A stretch of DNA of 64,000 nt from Bidens hawaiensis (taxonomy: Eukaryota; Streptophyta; Magnoliopsida; Asterales; Asteraceae): assembly GCA_021521415.1 (NCBI GenBank), contig JAIQDT010003815.1, positions 62,001-126,000 of the forward strand, written 5' to 3'. The notes below the pieces were generated by a model. It worked only from the letters and a program-made list of their open reading frames with translations. It made no database searches and was not told the origin of the DNA. A program made the position numbers and the translations under genes. Positions 12,312 through 25,115 of this stretch are shown here, one piece after another. Every line of letters starts with the position of its first letter. The stretch's first letter is position 1.

Positions 12312-14617
12312 CTCCTCTTAAATTGGAACCACTCTTTTGTTTTTTATGGATATACATCAACGTCTGTTATACTAGAAAACGTCAACAAAAAACAAAGGGC
12401 ACGATATTAATGTTGATTTTGACAATATAATTGGTTGTCAAAGGAATATGTGATTGGAATTAACAAACATGTAAAGAATGTAAAGAAGACAAAATGGTTT
12501 CTAAATTTAGTGTAAAGTTAAAATATAAAGAGTGATTAAAATGAGAAGTGTTAAAAGGATTTGTGATCACAAAAAAAGCCTTAGAAATAAAAAAATATAA
12601 TAATAATAATAAATCATAACTCAAAATATAAATAAAAAACAAAAAAAAATTTAAAAAGCTAAAATGTTTCCGCTATCATTACCGTTCAAAACAAAAATAA
12701 AAAAATCAACAAAAAGACACAATGCCGAGATTAAAGACAAAATATCGGAAATGAACAAAAAAACACAATTATAACTAAAAAAAGACACATTAAATCGCAA
12801 AATATAGCACAATGCCAAACTAAATATATCACAATGTTGAGTAATATAAGTATATAACACAATATAAAGAAAAAAAGACACAATGTCAAGGACAAAAGAG
12901 ACAATCAATGACGAAAATAAACACAAAACATAATGATAAAACAAAACGACACAATGATCTTTTTCACTCACCATTTTTTATAGTCAGAGAAAGACGGTGG
13001 AAACATTTTTGTGTCTTTAATTTTTATTTTTTATTAAATTTTGAGTTACGAATTTTTTTATTATTTCTTAATGTTTTTTAGGGATTTTTTTGTGTGACTA
13101 CAAATCTTTCTTATTCTTCTCATTTTTATTCATTTTTATAAAATAACTTGACTCTAAATGTAATAGTAAAATGCATCAAAACGTTTTATTTATTATGACT
13201 ATTTTAAGTAAAATTAAGTTATAATTGTATAAATTAAACGCTCTTATGTATATTACAATTATAAAAACCATTTAGACATAATGCTTCGAGTATAATGAAA
13301 AATAGGAAGGTAAACATGCAAACAATTCAAAAATATGTGCACCACGTGAAGAATCAAAGAATAATATTTTTGTTATATAAATGAAACTAGATCAAACTAT
13401 TAAGTTTCAACTAAAGCGTGGGATTATTTTGAGTTTTGAGCCTTTCAAATCTTTTCGTGGGCTTCTTTCTACTATTCAACAAAGTCAAAGTCAAATTTTG
13501 ACTTAAGACTTTCGATAAGTACCGTTCGAAATGAACCAGATGTTATCTAGAGCTGACAATTTTGAAACTTCAAAATAAAATTCGATTATTTGAGTATTAA
13601 TTATTTTTAAAACTAACATTACAATTATAAATGCATAAAAGAACCCATGACCAATTAATCTAGTGATATGAGATTGGTTTAAATCCTTGCTAATGTGCAA
13701 GTACGGTAGAATTATGGTGGTAAATAAAAAATACCTAAGTAAGAAATAGCCTTCACTGCAATTATTATGAATATATAATAATACTAGTAAGTTTCATCCG
13801 TGTGATGCTATGGGAAAGTGCCCATGCGTAACCAAACATAAAACCGAATATGTCATTTAAATATAATAATCTAAGTTATTATTAACTGATGAAAAACAAC
13901 AACAATAATAATAATAATGAGAAATATTCAAATAAAAAGTGAGATTTTCCTAAAAATGCTAGGAAGAGGGTATTTTAGTCTAATACAAAACCCATTTAAT
14001 TTAATTTTAAACACCCACTTAATTAATCTTAAAAACTCACTTCAATTTTCACTCATCTCCTACAACCACCACCGTCCACCGCCACCACCTTGCCGGAAAA
14101 GTTTTCGAAAATTTCGCCGGAAAATAAAACACTATGAAAAAACACAATGAAAAAAAAAACACAATGTAAAAAACACAATAGAAAAAACACTATGAAAATA
14201 AAAACACAATGACAAAAACACAATGTGAAAAAACAATGCAAAAAACATTATGTAAAAATAAAACACAATTGTATAACACAATTTTGGTAAAACACAATTT
14301 GTAAAAAACCCAAATTTTTTTTTTATTTTTATATAGCAATATGATACGCATATAAAAGATAACAAAACACTCGTTATTAAAGTGAAAATGTTTATAAAAA
14401 AAATTTTCGTATAAAAAAGTTATGAACGTTTTAAAATGATATGAGAATTTTTGACATGTGTCTTGCATGTCAACAAATGTGTTATCCCTATTATGCCCTT
14501 ACTCTTGTTTTATATTTGATTTTCCCTCTAATCTAATCTCAACCATTCAAGTTTAAAATTAATAGACAAGATTATTTCATATCTTTCCTATAAAAACTAA
14601 TCTTCTTATTATAACTC

Positions 14618-14650
<33 letters not shown>

Positions 14651-14651
14651 G
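14618..14651. repeat. AAT microsatellite
   Basis: About eleven uninterrupted AAT units. A second, shorter run lies at 17,621-17,648. Confidence 0.9.
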
Positions 14652-15394
14652 GTATTATAATTATAACATATATAGTGTCAACAATTTTAAAACAATAACC
14701 CAATAGAAAACATCTCACTATTAGTTAAAAGACCTCTAGCAATGGACACAATCGTCGGTTGTCTCTCGGTGAATATACCATCCATGGATGAAAGTATTTT
14801 CAAAAACTAGGCAAGAATATTTGCCAACGGATTACCAATTACATTTATAAAAGTTATTTTGTATTTTTCAATTATATTATCCGTTCAAAATCCACCGTGA
14901 TGCGGGATCCATGAAAAAAGGATTTGGATTTTATTAAGTTTTCGTTGATCAACCAATAGATTTTTATTATATTTTGTTGTTTATTCAATTTACTACTTGG
15001 GTATAAAATACATTAAGTAACTTTACAGTGCCATGTGAGGTTAGATTTGTTTGAATCAAATAAAACATAGTTAGCAACGTGATTTGTGGCTCCTAATTAT
15101 AAATATAAAACTAACAATATTTGTGGATCTCAAGACATATTTACTACTGATTTTATAAAAAGAAATATGTTTAATAATTTAATGAAAGCCAAAATCCTAA
15201 CAACAATCTTTCTATAGATCTAACGCTCCTAGTTGTTATTGTCTACAATTTATTTTAAAAGCGTTTGAAACCATCTCTAATACCTGAATATGTTTTCATA
15301 TTACGTATGTCAACCATGTTCATACTGATTTTGACATTTCAAGCTTGAATCACCCATGAACAAAATCAATGAAAAAACCTACCACTATAAGAAA

Positions 15395-15485
15395 AGCTCC
15401 TTGAGTCAGGTTTTGAACCTGAGAGCTTAACATCTTAAGCCTTAATTAACCATTACCCCTACATCATTAGACCTAAAAACAAGTA
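15395..15485 (-). mobile_element. Possible SINE head with Pol III boxes
   Basis: On the minus strand a tRNA-like segment contains GGTTCAAAACC, an exact B-box match, and an upstream TAATGGTTAATTAAGG that could be a decayed A box. No A-tail or flanking duplication was found, so this may be a fragment or a chance match. Confidence 0.35.
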
Positions 15486-16251
15486 TTATATATACTTGTA
15501 AAATAAGTTTTGATCAATCTTTTCTCATGTGTTTATATTAGCATAATAGAACTTTAACTTCGATAAATCTTTTAATTTTCTTAAAGTAACTATAAGTAAA
15601 ACATCCAAATAAGTAACAACAAAAGTTTAAGTTGTAATTTAATTACAACTGCTATAACAAATCAAATATGTAAACAAAATAATAACATAGTTTTTTTTTC
15701 ACGTTTCCGCTACTATAATAGCTTAAATTCTTATTTCACAATTTTATTCAAATTTAATATGCAGGTGTACTTTAATACACAAAAAGTTCATCGACTTTTT
15801 TGGGAGAAAAAATAGAAAGCATGTTAGTTTTTATGATATTTAAGTAAATTAATTTTTGGACCCTATATAATTGTGTCAAATTATGGAATTTGTTCGTGGA
15901 TCATGATTTTTATGAGGTCAGACCCACTAACGTTAATGGATAGATGATGTTAAAACTTTGACACTCTATCATAATCCGCTATGTTAATTTAACGTGTACT
16001 TATAAATTATGTATTGTTTGTCAATTAAATATGCTTAAGCCGTTGCGTAACTCTTCTGCAAGTGAGTTGCCATATCTAAGAAAACTTTGAAACCAATAAG
16101 CCAAAGAATTGGCTTGCTGCACGTTAGTTAATTGAGTTAAGAATAACATTATAAACCGTTCGAAAAAAAAAAAGAATAACATTATAACAATCTAGAAACT
16201 GTGGGTTAATTTAGCCTGCATGATCTACAAGGCATGCAACCTCATATACGA

Positions 16252-16632
16252 AAAAACATTCAATTGTCTTTGTAGCCTTTTGGTGCATATGATTTTTATG
16301 TATGACAAGTCCAATAATTTGGATAGATTTGGTCAAAACTCAAAATTCAAATATTAAGCTGAAAAAAACTGAAAATAGCCTATCAAAAATATAATTAAAA
16401 CACACTCTCAATTCATATCCTATACTTAAGAAGGGAAAGAAAAAAATAAATAACATAACATAATTACAAGAAAAGGCAACAAAAAAACATTCAATTGTTC
16501 TTTCTAACCTTTGACTTTTGGTGCCTATGATTTTTATGTATAAGACAAGTCCAATAATTTTGACAGATTTAGTCAAGACTCAAAATTCAAATATTAAGCG
16601 GAAGAAAACTGAAAATAGCTTATTAAAATTAA
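16252..16632 (+). repeat. Diverged direct duplication of about 140 bp
   Basis: The segments 16,252-16,388 and 16,484-16,632 share the same order of blocks, including CAAGTCCAATAATTT and CTCAAAATTCAAATATTAAG, with scattered substitutions and small indels. The spacer is about 95 bp. There is no coding content. Confidence 0.75.
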
Positions 16633-18056
16633 CATACATTCTCAATTAAGGAAATTAGGTTCTCATATTGTTAAACTCATAGCAAACAAATGTTTTGTCA
16701 CAATTTTTTTTACATGTTTTTATTTAAATACATAAACCATTTTTTATTAAAGTTAAATGTAAAAGGTGATGATAAATAGACATTGTTTTCGGTCGTATTG
16801 AATGAGTTTTTGGTGTTTTTAAAATTAATATATTCCATTTTATTTTATAGATGACTAGATGTAGTTTTAGGTGTTTTAGGTTTTCTTATCATGGATGGTT
16901 TAAGTATCCATTCTATAAGACCATGCGACATGGCCGCCAAGTGAGAAAAATGTGATCCTATGAGGCACCATTGCCATTTCTGGAACGTTGTATCTTGTGG
17001 CATTGACCACGACTGTTAACCCGAGCATAAGCCCACTCATAGGTATCTCCCCTCCTTTTGACTATTTTCTAACGGATATAAACTCATAAAATTAACTCCA
17101 AACTACATTTTTTACATTTTCAATTTTCAGAAGTTATATAACCTTGAAAGGGATTCCTCCTCTTTATCATCTATGTTGGTTGGGATACCATCACTACACA
17201 ATCATTTGTGCTTTAGTTTAAATTATACATGATGATGCTAAAAGCTCGGACTTAAGTACGACAACAAGAAGGATTATGTTGAACAAAGAACGTGAAGCTC
17301 TCACGATCATTTGGTTTGTGATTACTTTTCCTAGGACTTCCTATATGGTGAAGATAGTTTTCAAAAAACAATTCCGAACGAGCAAATGACTATTCTCATA
17401 ACTACTTATGTCGAACGCCAGACATGTCGTTTGACATTAAAATGCTATGTTAGACATAAAAGAAATTTTGTTCCTTTATAAAAAACGCATCGTGTCACTT
17501 CGTCAAATAGGATACGTTAACCCAAAAATACAACTTTATTATTATTGTTATTATGCATTCATTTTTTTTATTTATTGTTTAATAAGTTTATACCTACTTT
17601 TTATAATGTAATTGTCTAAACATAATAATAATAATAATAATAATAATATAACTACTTTAATTAAATAAAAAATAATGATAAAATCGATAGTGTGGGTAAA
17701 GTCAAGATAATTTTATGGTTATATGGTGAGTGAAAAGTAAGGAATAATAATCGAAGTCGCATCTCATGCTGATCGGACACTTCTATGATCATTCCATTTC
17801 CAAACTACGTATTTTATCCCTAGCATTTCTTAATTGACTTTTAATATTATCACCTTTACCTTTCATTCCAATTTTATGCAACAAAACAAATATTCCAAAA
17901 ACATAACCATTGTTTGACTTCATTCCTTAAATCCCAACCTCTCATTTTTTTTTCAAATATGTTTTGTTTCATATTTTTCATCACCGCGTTTATATCCTTT
18001 GACCCATTCAACAATTAAAAAAATTAAAAAACCCAACATTGTTGCCAACCATCCTC

Positions 18057-18064
18057 TATATATA
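18057..18064 (+). promoter_or_regulatory. TATA box of the EXO70 gene
   Basis: CTCTATATATACACC lies about 140 bp upstream of the ATG. The leader that follows contains a near-perfect tandem copy of AACACTTGTTCATAAACATT (about 18,121-18,164). Confidence 0.55.
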
Positions 18065-18204
18065 CACCCTCATTTGTTCACTTTCCTCACTTCCAAAACT
18101 TATATTATCTCTAGCTATTTAAACACTTGTTCATAAACATTTAACACTTGTTCATAAACATTTCACACTTGTATTACTTGTTTTATAAACACTTGAATAC
18201 AATC

Positions 18205-20061
18205 ATGAGGGGTTTGTTATTTACGTCCAAAACTTCATCTCCGGCTAGCACGCCTTCGAGCACGCCGTCGCACCACCGAACCTTTTCGGCTTCAATCCAA
18301 GAGGAAGACTTGTTATACGCCGAACAAGTGATCAAACGATGGGACCTCGATTCACCTAGCCACACGAAACTTGACTCCTTATTCACCGGAGACAGGCGCG
18401 AAGCTAGGCAGTTTATTAAATCGGTTAACAACTTGCAATCCGCAATGAATATGTTCGTGTCTGAAAGTGCGAGCTCGGAGAAGATTATTCATGCGCAAAA
18501 ATTGATGCAAGTTGCCATGAAGAGGCTAGAGAAAGAGTTTTATAAAATATTGTCCACGAATCGAGATGTTCTCGATTCGGAGTCTGTTTCTGGTTCGGTT
18601 TCGGTTTCTGCTCGATCTTCGAGAGCGAGATCGAGTGTTTCTGACGATGATAATGCTTCCGAGGAAGATGATCAGGTTTCACTGTCGACAGTGACAAATC
18701 TACAATGTCATTGTCAGATTTGGTTATGCCGGATCTTAAATCCATTGCGGATTGCATGATCCGCTCTAGGTATGGAAAAGAATGTGTGAAGATTTATAAA
18801 ATCCTCCGAAAATCGATTGTTGACGAGACAATGTATAATCTCGGAGTCGAGAAGTATAGTTTGAATCAGATTAATAAGATGGACTGGGAAGTAATGGAAC
18901 CGAAAATCAAAACATGGTTACACGCGGAGAAAGTTGCGATTAAATCGCTCTTTTCGGGTGAACGGATACTATGCGATTGGGTCTTTTCGTCGTCTGATAA
19001 GATCCGAGAATCGTGTTTCGCGGAAATATGCAAGGAACCGGCGGTCGCATTGTTCGAGTTCCCGGAACTCGTGGCAAAATCGAAGAAATCGATGGATAGA
19101 ATGTTCCGGACATTGGATATGTACACTGCGATATCAGAACAGTGGCCGGTGATTGAAACGATATTCTCGTTTGAGTCAACGGCCACTGCCACTGTTCGCA
19201 CGCAGGCGGTCTCGGCGTACGTTAAGCTCGGAGACGCAGTCCGAGCTATGTTAACGGACTTCGAGACCGCCATGCAGAAGGAGACATTAAAGTCTCCCGT
19301 CCACGGCGGAGGAATCCATCCGCTAACGCGTTATGTTATGAACTACCTAGTTTTCTTAAGCGATTATTCGGACGCGCTTTCCGATATTATGGCGGACTGG
19401 CCGCTCCAGGCCGGTTCGCCATTGCCGGAATCTTATTTCTCAGCCGTGAATTCCAGCGAACCATCGTCAATTGCCGCCCGCTTCGCGTGGCTGGTGCTTG
19501 TTTTACTTTGCAAGATCGACGCGGGCGCCGAGCTTTACAAGGATGTAGCGCAATCGTACCTGTTTCTAGTCAACAACTTAAACTACGTCGTTTCGAAGGT
19601 TAGTAACTCGAATATCCGCCTTTTAATAGGCGAAGACTGGTTGATTAAACACAACCAAAAAGTCAAACAATACGCGGGAACCTATGAGCGGATGGCGTGG
19701 ACTAAAGTGATCCAATCGCTGCCCGTGCATCCTGCAGTTGATAATTTATCAACTGAGGATGCACGAGACTGTTTCCGATGCTTCAACCTAGAGTTTATTG
19801 AAGCGTGCAAGAAACAGTCTGCATGGGTCATCTCGGACCACAAACTCCGAGATGATATTAAAATCTCGTTGTCGAAAAAGATATTGCCCGCTTATCGGAC
19901 ACTATATGGGGTGTTTTCGAGGTGTTGATTCGGTGGTGCGATATGCACCGGATGATTTGGGTAATTACTTGTCGGATTTGTTTCACGGTACCGGAGCTCC
20001 GGGGAGTAGCAACGGGTCGTCACATTCATCTTCGTCTTCTAGCTCTCGTGCCGGCCGTTGA
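18205..20061 (+). CDS. EXO70: EXO70H-like exocyst subunit, intronless, frame broken by two indels
   Basis: EXO70 proteins are subunits of the exocyst, which tethers secretory vesicles to the plasma membrane; plant H-clade members are often tied to defence and polar secretion. The start is ATG 18,205 (MRGLLFTSK), the first ATG in the frame and followed by a Ser/Pro-rich N-terminus. Residues about 30-130 carry the helical N-terminal region, then an acidic Ser-rich linker, then the conserved Exo70 C-terminal domain with GKECVKIYKI, HPLTRYVMNY, LLGEDW-type and VRYAPDDLGNYLSDLF motifs. Total span is about 618 codons, normal for the H clade. A frame change falls near 18,660-18,704 in the linker. 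A second, an extra T in the TTTT run at about 19,914-19,917, falls just before the conserved C-terminus. Either the gene is newly dead or these are sequencing errors; the rest is uneroded. The clade call is by resemblance. Confidence 0.85.
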
Positions 20062-22900
20062 GACGGCTTAGACTTTAGAGTATGTTGATGAAATATTTTT
20101 TTTATTATTTGGGATGTAAAAACAATACATATTGGAAGTTAGTAATAATACAATTTTTTATTGGTTTAACGGTTGTTTTTTGTTTTGGTGATTCTTTTTA
20201 AGACATAGTTTAATTTAAATAATTAGCTATAAAAAGTGTATAAAAATGTTATATATTTTGCTAATATTGTAATGGATAATGTAGACATGTAATCGACTAC
20301 TTCCTTCTCTTTCTATTGAATAACCAAAGTCGGTTTGATTTGGTCATCCGGCTAATATATCATAAGTACATAACTGTAACCGATCTTCATAAGAAAGATT
20401 AGTTTACCATAACAATAACCGAATGATCGATTATGAAGTGGTTTTGGTCAAGTTTGGTTAGTCTTTTAATGTTATTTTCTTATCATTTTGTTCTTTTGTT
20501 TCGGATGAAAATGGTTTAGTTATGGTGTTCTGAACTCAATTAAGAAGTTTAGATGCTGATAAATGTCGGTTTAAAGTTTGGTTATGGTGTTTCAAGCTCA
20601 GTTATGAGATTAGCAACATAAATTTAAATGTTTGTATATAAAAATGAAGGTATATAATATAAAAATAGAGGTATAAAATCTGAAAAAACACAAACATACA
20701 AGTACCGTACAGTTTCGGTAAACGAAGACACGTTAACTACAACTCTAACCGAATGGTCACCAATCATATTCCCTTAATCATTACCAATCGATTGTTTCGG
20801 TTATGAATAATTTTAATTAATATTTTCAATTAACAGTATAGTTTTGGTATAGTTTTAGTTATAGTTGGGTTTTTACTCTTCACTACCCAAAACATTAGAT
20901 ATGCGTTAAAAGTGATTATGCTTTAAACACATATTTTGGTTTCATTAAAGTAAAACTTTACAAAATACTTCAAAATAGAGCCACACAAATATAAAATAAA
21001 CGGATAGTATTGTTTATAGTTTCATTTCTTGTATTGCTATCTAATTATGTATTTTTATAGTAAGAGTCAACATTTGATAATATAGCTTAATAAAAAAAAA
21101 TGAAGTCACGAAAGTACGTTTGGTGTGTTATTTTTGTAAGAGATAACATTAGGGGCGGATCTACATGTATCGTTGTGGGTTCATGGGAACGCACTGAGGT
21201 TTAGTTTTTTAGCATAATTCTTATATAAAGTATGAGAGTGAATCTATATGTAAAGATCACGCCTTGCAACTGATGGAACCCAAGTTCCATTCTTTCTGTT
21301 CTGTAGCAACTTTCTTTTATTTCCTAAATAACTAAATAATGTTTAGGATTTAAATCTTTTACCACCAACCGATTCCTATCATAATTACATGTTGTCTTTG
21401 CCTATTGCTTCCCATGCTCTCCTACTGATTTGGTAATTGTTTTCTTAATCATATTTTGTTGTCGTTCATCTTTGAAAATGCTTTAACTTTGACTTCAATT
21501 ATAGGAGGCCACTCATATCCGGTAATATTTAAATTTGCAATCTCCCCATAACCACAATACTTTAAAGAAAGTATTTACAAGGAAAGAACCCTGAGAACAT
21601 AGTGGCTTTACTGTTTCGAACCTACACATTTGATTGTGTCACCTCGACTTAGGGCTTAGACGTATGACCACAAGTTGGTACATGTTTTGTAAATATATCA
21701 AAGTTATGGGTTAGTTAAATTTAGCGGAAGACCTTAGATTTGAATATAATATTAACCTACAATGAAAATTTACTTGGGAATTAAATACCCAAGTATGAGT
21801 TTACAAAATATAGGTTTCATATTACAAAGATTTTATATAAAAAACGGAGTCATCTTGTAACGCGCTTCCATCTTCATAAGACTCCAATCCTTGCTAATGC
21901 TACTTATGCTTAATTACCTGCAATGAGCTGGAAAAATACGTCAGCTATATGCTGGTGAACACGTTATGACTCTATAAAATATTTGAATGACATTACAATA
22001 CAAATATAGTTTTCTCGACAAGCTTAGCGGAAACATTTCTACTTCCAGTCTATGTACCACTGCCTTACACACACAATTGTTCCCGAGCCACGTAGCCCTT
22101 ACTGGAAACTAGTTATGACCGTTAGCCTGCGGCCACGTAGCCTTTGGCTGTTTAGGCTGAACAGTTATGTTTGGATCCAGACACATGTGTATTCGGTCTG
22201 AGTTGATTTTATTCTCTACTTTGTATTATGACGTTTTAGAGATCACATAATCTCATGTAAACATAGACTGACTCGTTAAGACAAACACCCGTTCATCTTA
22301 TCGAGTATAAAATATGTTTTGGCTGATTAAAAAGGTTAACGTATTCACCTGTACCGTCAGTGTTAGAAACCTTGACTGATTGATTGATTGTGAGTGATAT
22401 TTAACCTATACATAATAGGTTTGTATAAATATCTGAATAGTGTTTTGATTAAGCTATGATTGCTAAGCTTAACCTTGAAATCGTTTATCTTTGATTGTGA
22501 ATGAAAACACTTAGTTTTTATCTGACGTTTGATGTAGCATGCTTTGGCTTAATAGGTTATAACACGTTGGTAAGTTTCTTCCGGTAAGTTACGGGTCCCT
22601 CAGTTGAATGTGATTTGTACGAATTACTTTCCTTGGGCAAGAAACTTACTACTAGTGATATCACTCTTATAGTTTACTACATGCCCGCCAAAATATATCT
22701 TTCGGTTAACATTTACTTTGCAATGAAGTAACGTTTGTGAAAACTCGTTTATGAATGTGAATGTTTACAAAATACTTTCAAGGTTAAAGGCCATAGCCTC
22801 GATTGATTGTCTAAGCTATAATTCAAATAACTTAAACATAACTCGTAACTTAGATTGAATACTTAGAATGATAATAAGAAAAAAACAGGATCTTGATCTA
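20062..22900. other. Gene-free stretch downstream of EXO70
   Basis: The sequence is AT-rich with no supported gene. Near 21,148-21,300 it carries a GGGGCGGATCTACATG segment of the kind common in dispersed plant repeats, but no ends could be defined. The part from about 21,850 to 22,900 resembles intron or LTR-internal debris. No RNA gene was seen. Confidence 0.5.
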
Positions 22901-23649
22901 CTCGTTTATGTGTTTGCTACTCGATTATAACTTCAAAACTTGCACAAACTTTGAGAAAATGGCACATCGGCTTGACACGGCAATAGGGAACGCCTTTCTC
23001 AGTTAAGTGCGTTAAAAATTGAGGTGAGAGTGGGATGAAAATGGCTTCAAACCCGTCACCCCTTTTATAGGCGATTTCAGGGCCCCATCGCGATACGCGA
23101 TGGGTTTTCTCAACCCCGTCGCGTATCGTGGCGCCGCAATTTGACGCCGCCTCATAAGAATGTGACACGTGGCCTGTCATATCTTGCTACGTGTTGACAC
23201 GTGTCTAGTGACTCAGCATGGTCATCGCGATACGCGATGGCTGTTATGATTTGGGCCGTAGCGTATAGCTACGCCGCCCATTTCTGGGTCTGTGTGCAAG
23301 TCCATCGCGCTACGCGATGGGCTTATGTTTTCCCCGTCACGTATCGCGATGGGTGAAGTTTTCAGAATATTCAAATTTGGTCCCAATACTTTATAAGTTA
23401 ACAAATCTAGCTAGAATTTTTATAGGGTTAAAGACGCGGTGGTACACCGTGTAATTATTCTGGGTCTGTGTGCAAGTCCATCGCGCTACGCGATGGGCTT
23501 ATGTTTTCCCCGTCACGTATCGCGATGGGTGAAGTTTTCAGAATATTCAAATTTGGTCCCAATACTTTATAAGTTAACAAATCTAGCTAGAATTTTTATA
23601 GGGTTAAAGACGCGGTGGTACACCGTGTAATTATTTAGAGGTTGTAACA
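22900..23649 (-). repeat. LTR-like promoter segment, probably a solo or partial LTR
   Basis: On the minus strand a CTATAAAAGGGG TATA box (23,062-23,069) is preceded by several copies of CGATACGCGATGG-like palindromes at about 23,086, 23,222, 23,302 and 23,340, and followed by a leader-like stretch. The plus-strand right edge ends TGTAACA at 23,649, exactly where hAT coding sequence resumes. That fits an insertion boundary. The left edge and a target duplication could not be found, so the element type is inference. Confidence 0.35.
23282..23635. repeat. Identical 176-bp tandem duplication
   Basis: Two head-to-tail copies, 23,282-23,457 and 23,458-23,633, show no mismatch by eye. Each holds the palindromic CATCGCGCTACGCGATG motif and ends near ACACCGTGTAATTA. 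Sequence identity suggests a very recent duplication or an assembly artefact. Confidence 0.95.
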
Positions 23650-23861
23650 AAGGGTGTTGAAAGATGTTTTCTTCAAAGAAGCATGTGAGGACGGAATTGT
23701 GTGATAGGATGGGTGATGGATCGTTAAACGATTTTTGCATTTGTTACATTAAAAAGGAGTTCCTTCAACAAGTTCCGGTCGAAGATGTAATGCAACCTTT
23801 TCAAAAGATGAAAACTCACAAAACAGAGAACAAATATAGGAAGTTTCTTTCCCTTTTTTAA
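23640..23861 (+). pseudogene. hAT transposase C-terminal fragment
   Basis: The C-terminal dimerisation region of hAT transposases (TTF-type or zinc-finger MYM type 1-like family in plants) is recognised by a VERCF motif near 23,656. After a one-base frame change come KHVRTEL, the RMGD motif and an LND...YI segment, typically the last 60 residues. The fragment ends at TAA 23,861. No upstream transposase is present, and an LTR-like segment abuts its left side. It is a remnant without activity. Confidence 0.6.
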
Positions 23862-24879
23862 TTCGAAAAGACCATCGTATTTATATCATGTGTTTTTTTT
23901 TAATTTCTAGTTAAGATTTGGATTTTGTTACTGTATCATATTATATAATGTGATAAACCTTACCTGACCTGAACCATTGAACTGGCCCAAACTGAATCGG
24001 AAATTTTTAGGTTCAGTCGTATGAAAACAGTGAACCCACTAGAAAATTTTTTTGGATCTGCCATTGATAAAATATATATGATTAACCTAAAACCCGATTA
24101 AATTGAACCAATTAACTGAAAACACGATCAACCCCTTTAGTTTCGTGTTCATTGTTTGGTTTGAAGTTTGAAACCATGTAAACTAAGATAACTCAACCCA
24201 TTTGGATAAATCATTAGCGGTCAGGGCAATTTGAAAATACCAAAAATAAAGATATTAGTTTTGGGAAAATGAATGACAGTTGAACTCGGTTAGTTAATAA
24301 TACAATGTTTTTAAAGGGGAACTGCGTGATCTTCTTTAGCATTTGTGAAATTACGTTAAATCGTTTCTCGAATGGTGACCTCTTCTCGTCGTCAAACTTT
24401 CACAAACATTAATGAAAAGTCTAACCATTTAACCGTTTCTTAAATAGGGACCTCTTCTTGTCGTTAAAGGTTAAACTTTGGGAACTAGACAGCCAAATAA
24501 ACAACTATCATTGTCGTGTCATAAATTTACAAGAATACAAGTCATAGAAGGGGATAAGAATACGACGTATAAATGTATATAATTGAAAATTTCTTATACT
24601 AAATGCAGTTCTAAATTGCGATACATGCTATAGCAACTTGTATGAAGTTTGACACATTCCCATTTAGCTTATCTTAACGACTTTATATTCATAGGGCAAG
24701 TGGTGTAGGCTAACAACACATTACAAAACCAAAACAAAGCTAACTGGAAACTGAATATACAAGTAATTTGTGTGAACTCTTGGATGGCAAAAGTGGAATT
24801 GCACTAATTTTGACGTTATTTTATTAATCTTGTGAAATAACGTTAAAAGTGGCGGAAGGTTAATCAGGCATCATGTGGT
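23862..24879. other. Gene-free AT-rich stretch
   Basis: No coding, RNA or repeat feature could be supported here. Confidence 0.5.
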
Positions 24880-25115
24880 GGCGTTGATAGCCGAAAGACA
24901 AGGGTATATGCACCAATCGGCGATGTCCCGATGGTTGAGTATTATGCGTCTTATGTCCAAGGCTTGATGCAAAACTACTATCGAGCTGGGGGTCTCACCG
25001 GAAGTAGCATCTCCATTCCTAAAGGGTAGAGATAAGACTGTCTACATCTTACCCTCCTCAGGCTCTACCATAGCTTTGCTATTGGTAGAATATACTTATT
25101 ATGATGATGATGATG
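24880..25115 (+). mobile_element. tRNA-type SINE (TS-like 3' domain)
   Basis: The segment carries GAGCTGGGGGTCTCACCGG, then TAGAGATAAGACTGTC-like and CATCTTACCCTCCTCAGG blocks, and ends in (ATG)n. This order of blocks is that of the TS-type plant SINE family, which ends in short triplet repeats instead of poly-A. The head contains a GATGTCCCGATGGTTGAG stretch resembling an A box. The 5' edge is approximate and no target duplication was found. Confidence 0.6.

Larger units (their letters stand above)
12317..18056. other. Gene-free AT-rich stretch with decayed repeats
   Basis: No gene is supported. Two segments (about 12,700-12,960 and 14,125-14,310) consist of degenerate copies of an ACACAATG word spaced by A-rich runs. 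Short AAT microsatellites occur at about 13,898-13,918, 14,618-14,651 and 17,621-17,648. Minus-strand open frames here are low-complexity Phe/Ile/Cys runs from the A-rich sequence and are not genes. Confidence 0.6.

Noticed and set aside
12460..12974. Small minus-strand proteins rich in Phe, Ile and Leu with apparent membrane segments
   Set aside because: They reflect A-rich plus-strand DNA, with no homology or codon bias.
21148..21300. Dispersed repeat starting GGGGCGGATCTACATG
   Set aside because: It resembles common plant short repeats, but no ends, inverted repeats or target duplications could be defined.
22917..23404. Minus-strand frames with HRVSRWG and SRSAMD-type words
   Set aside because: They arise from the repeated GATACGCGATGG palindrome read in different frames.
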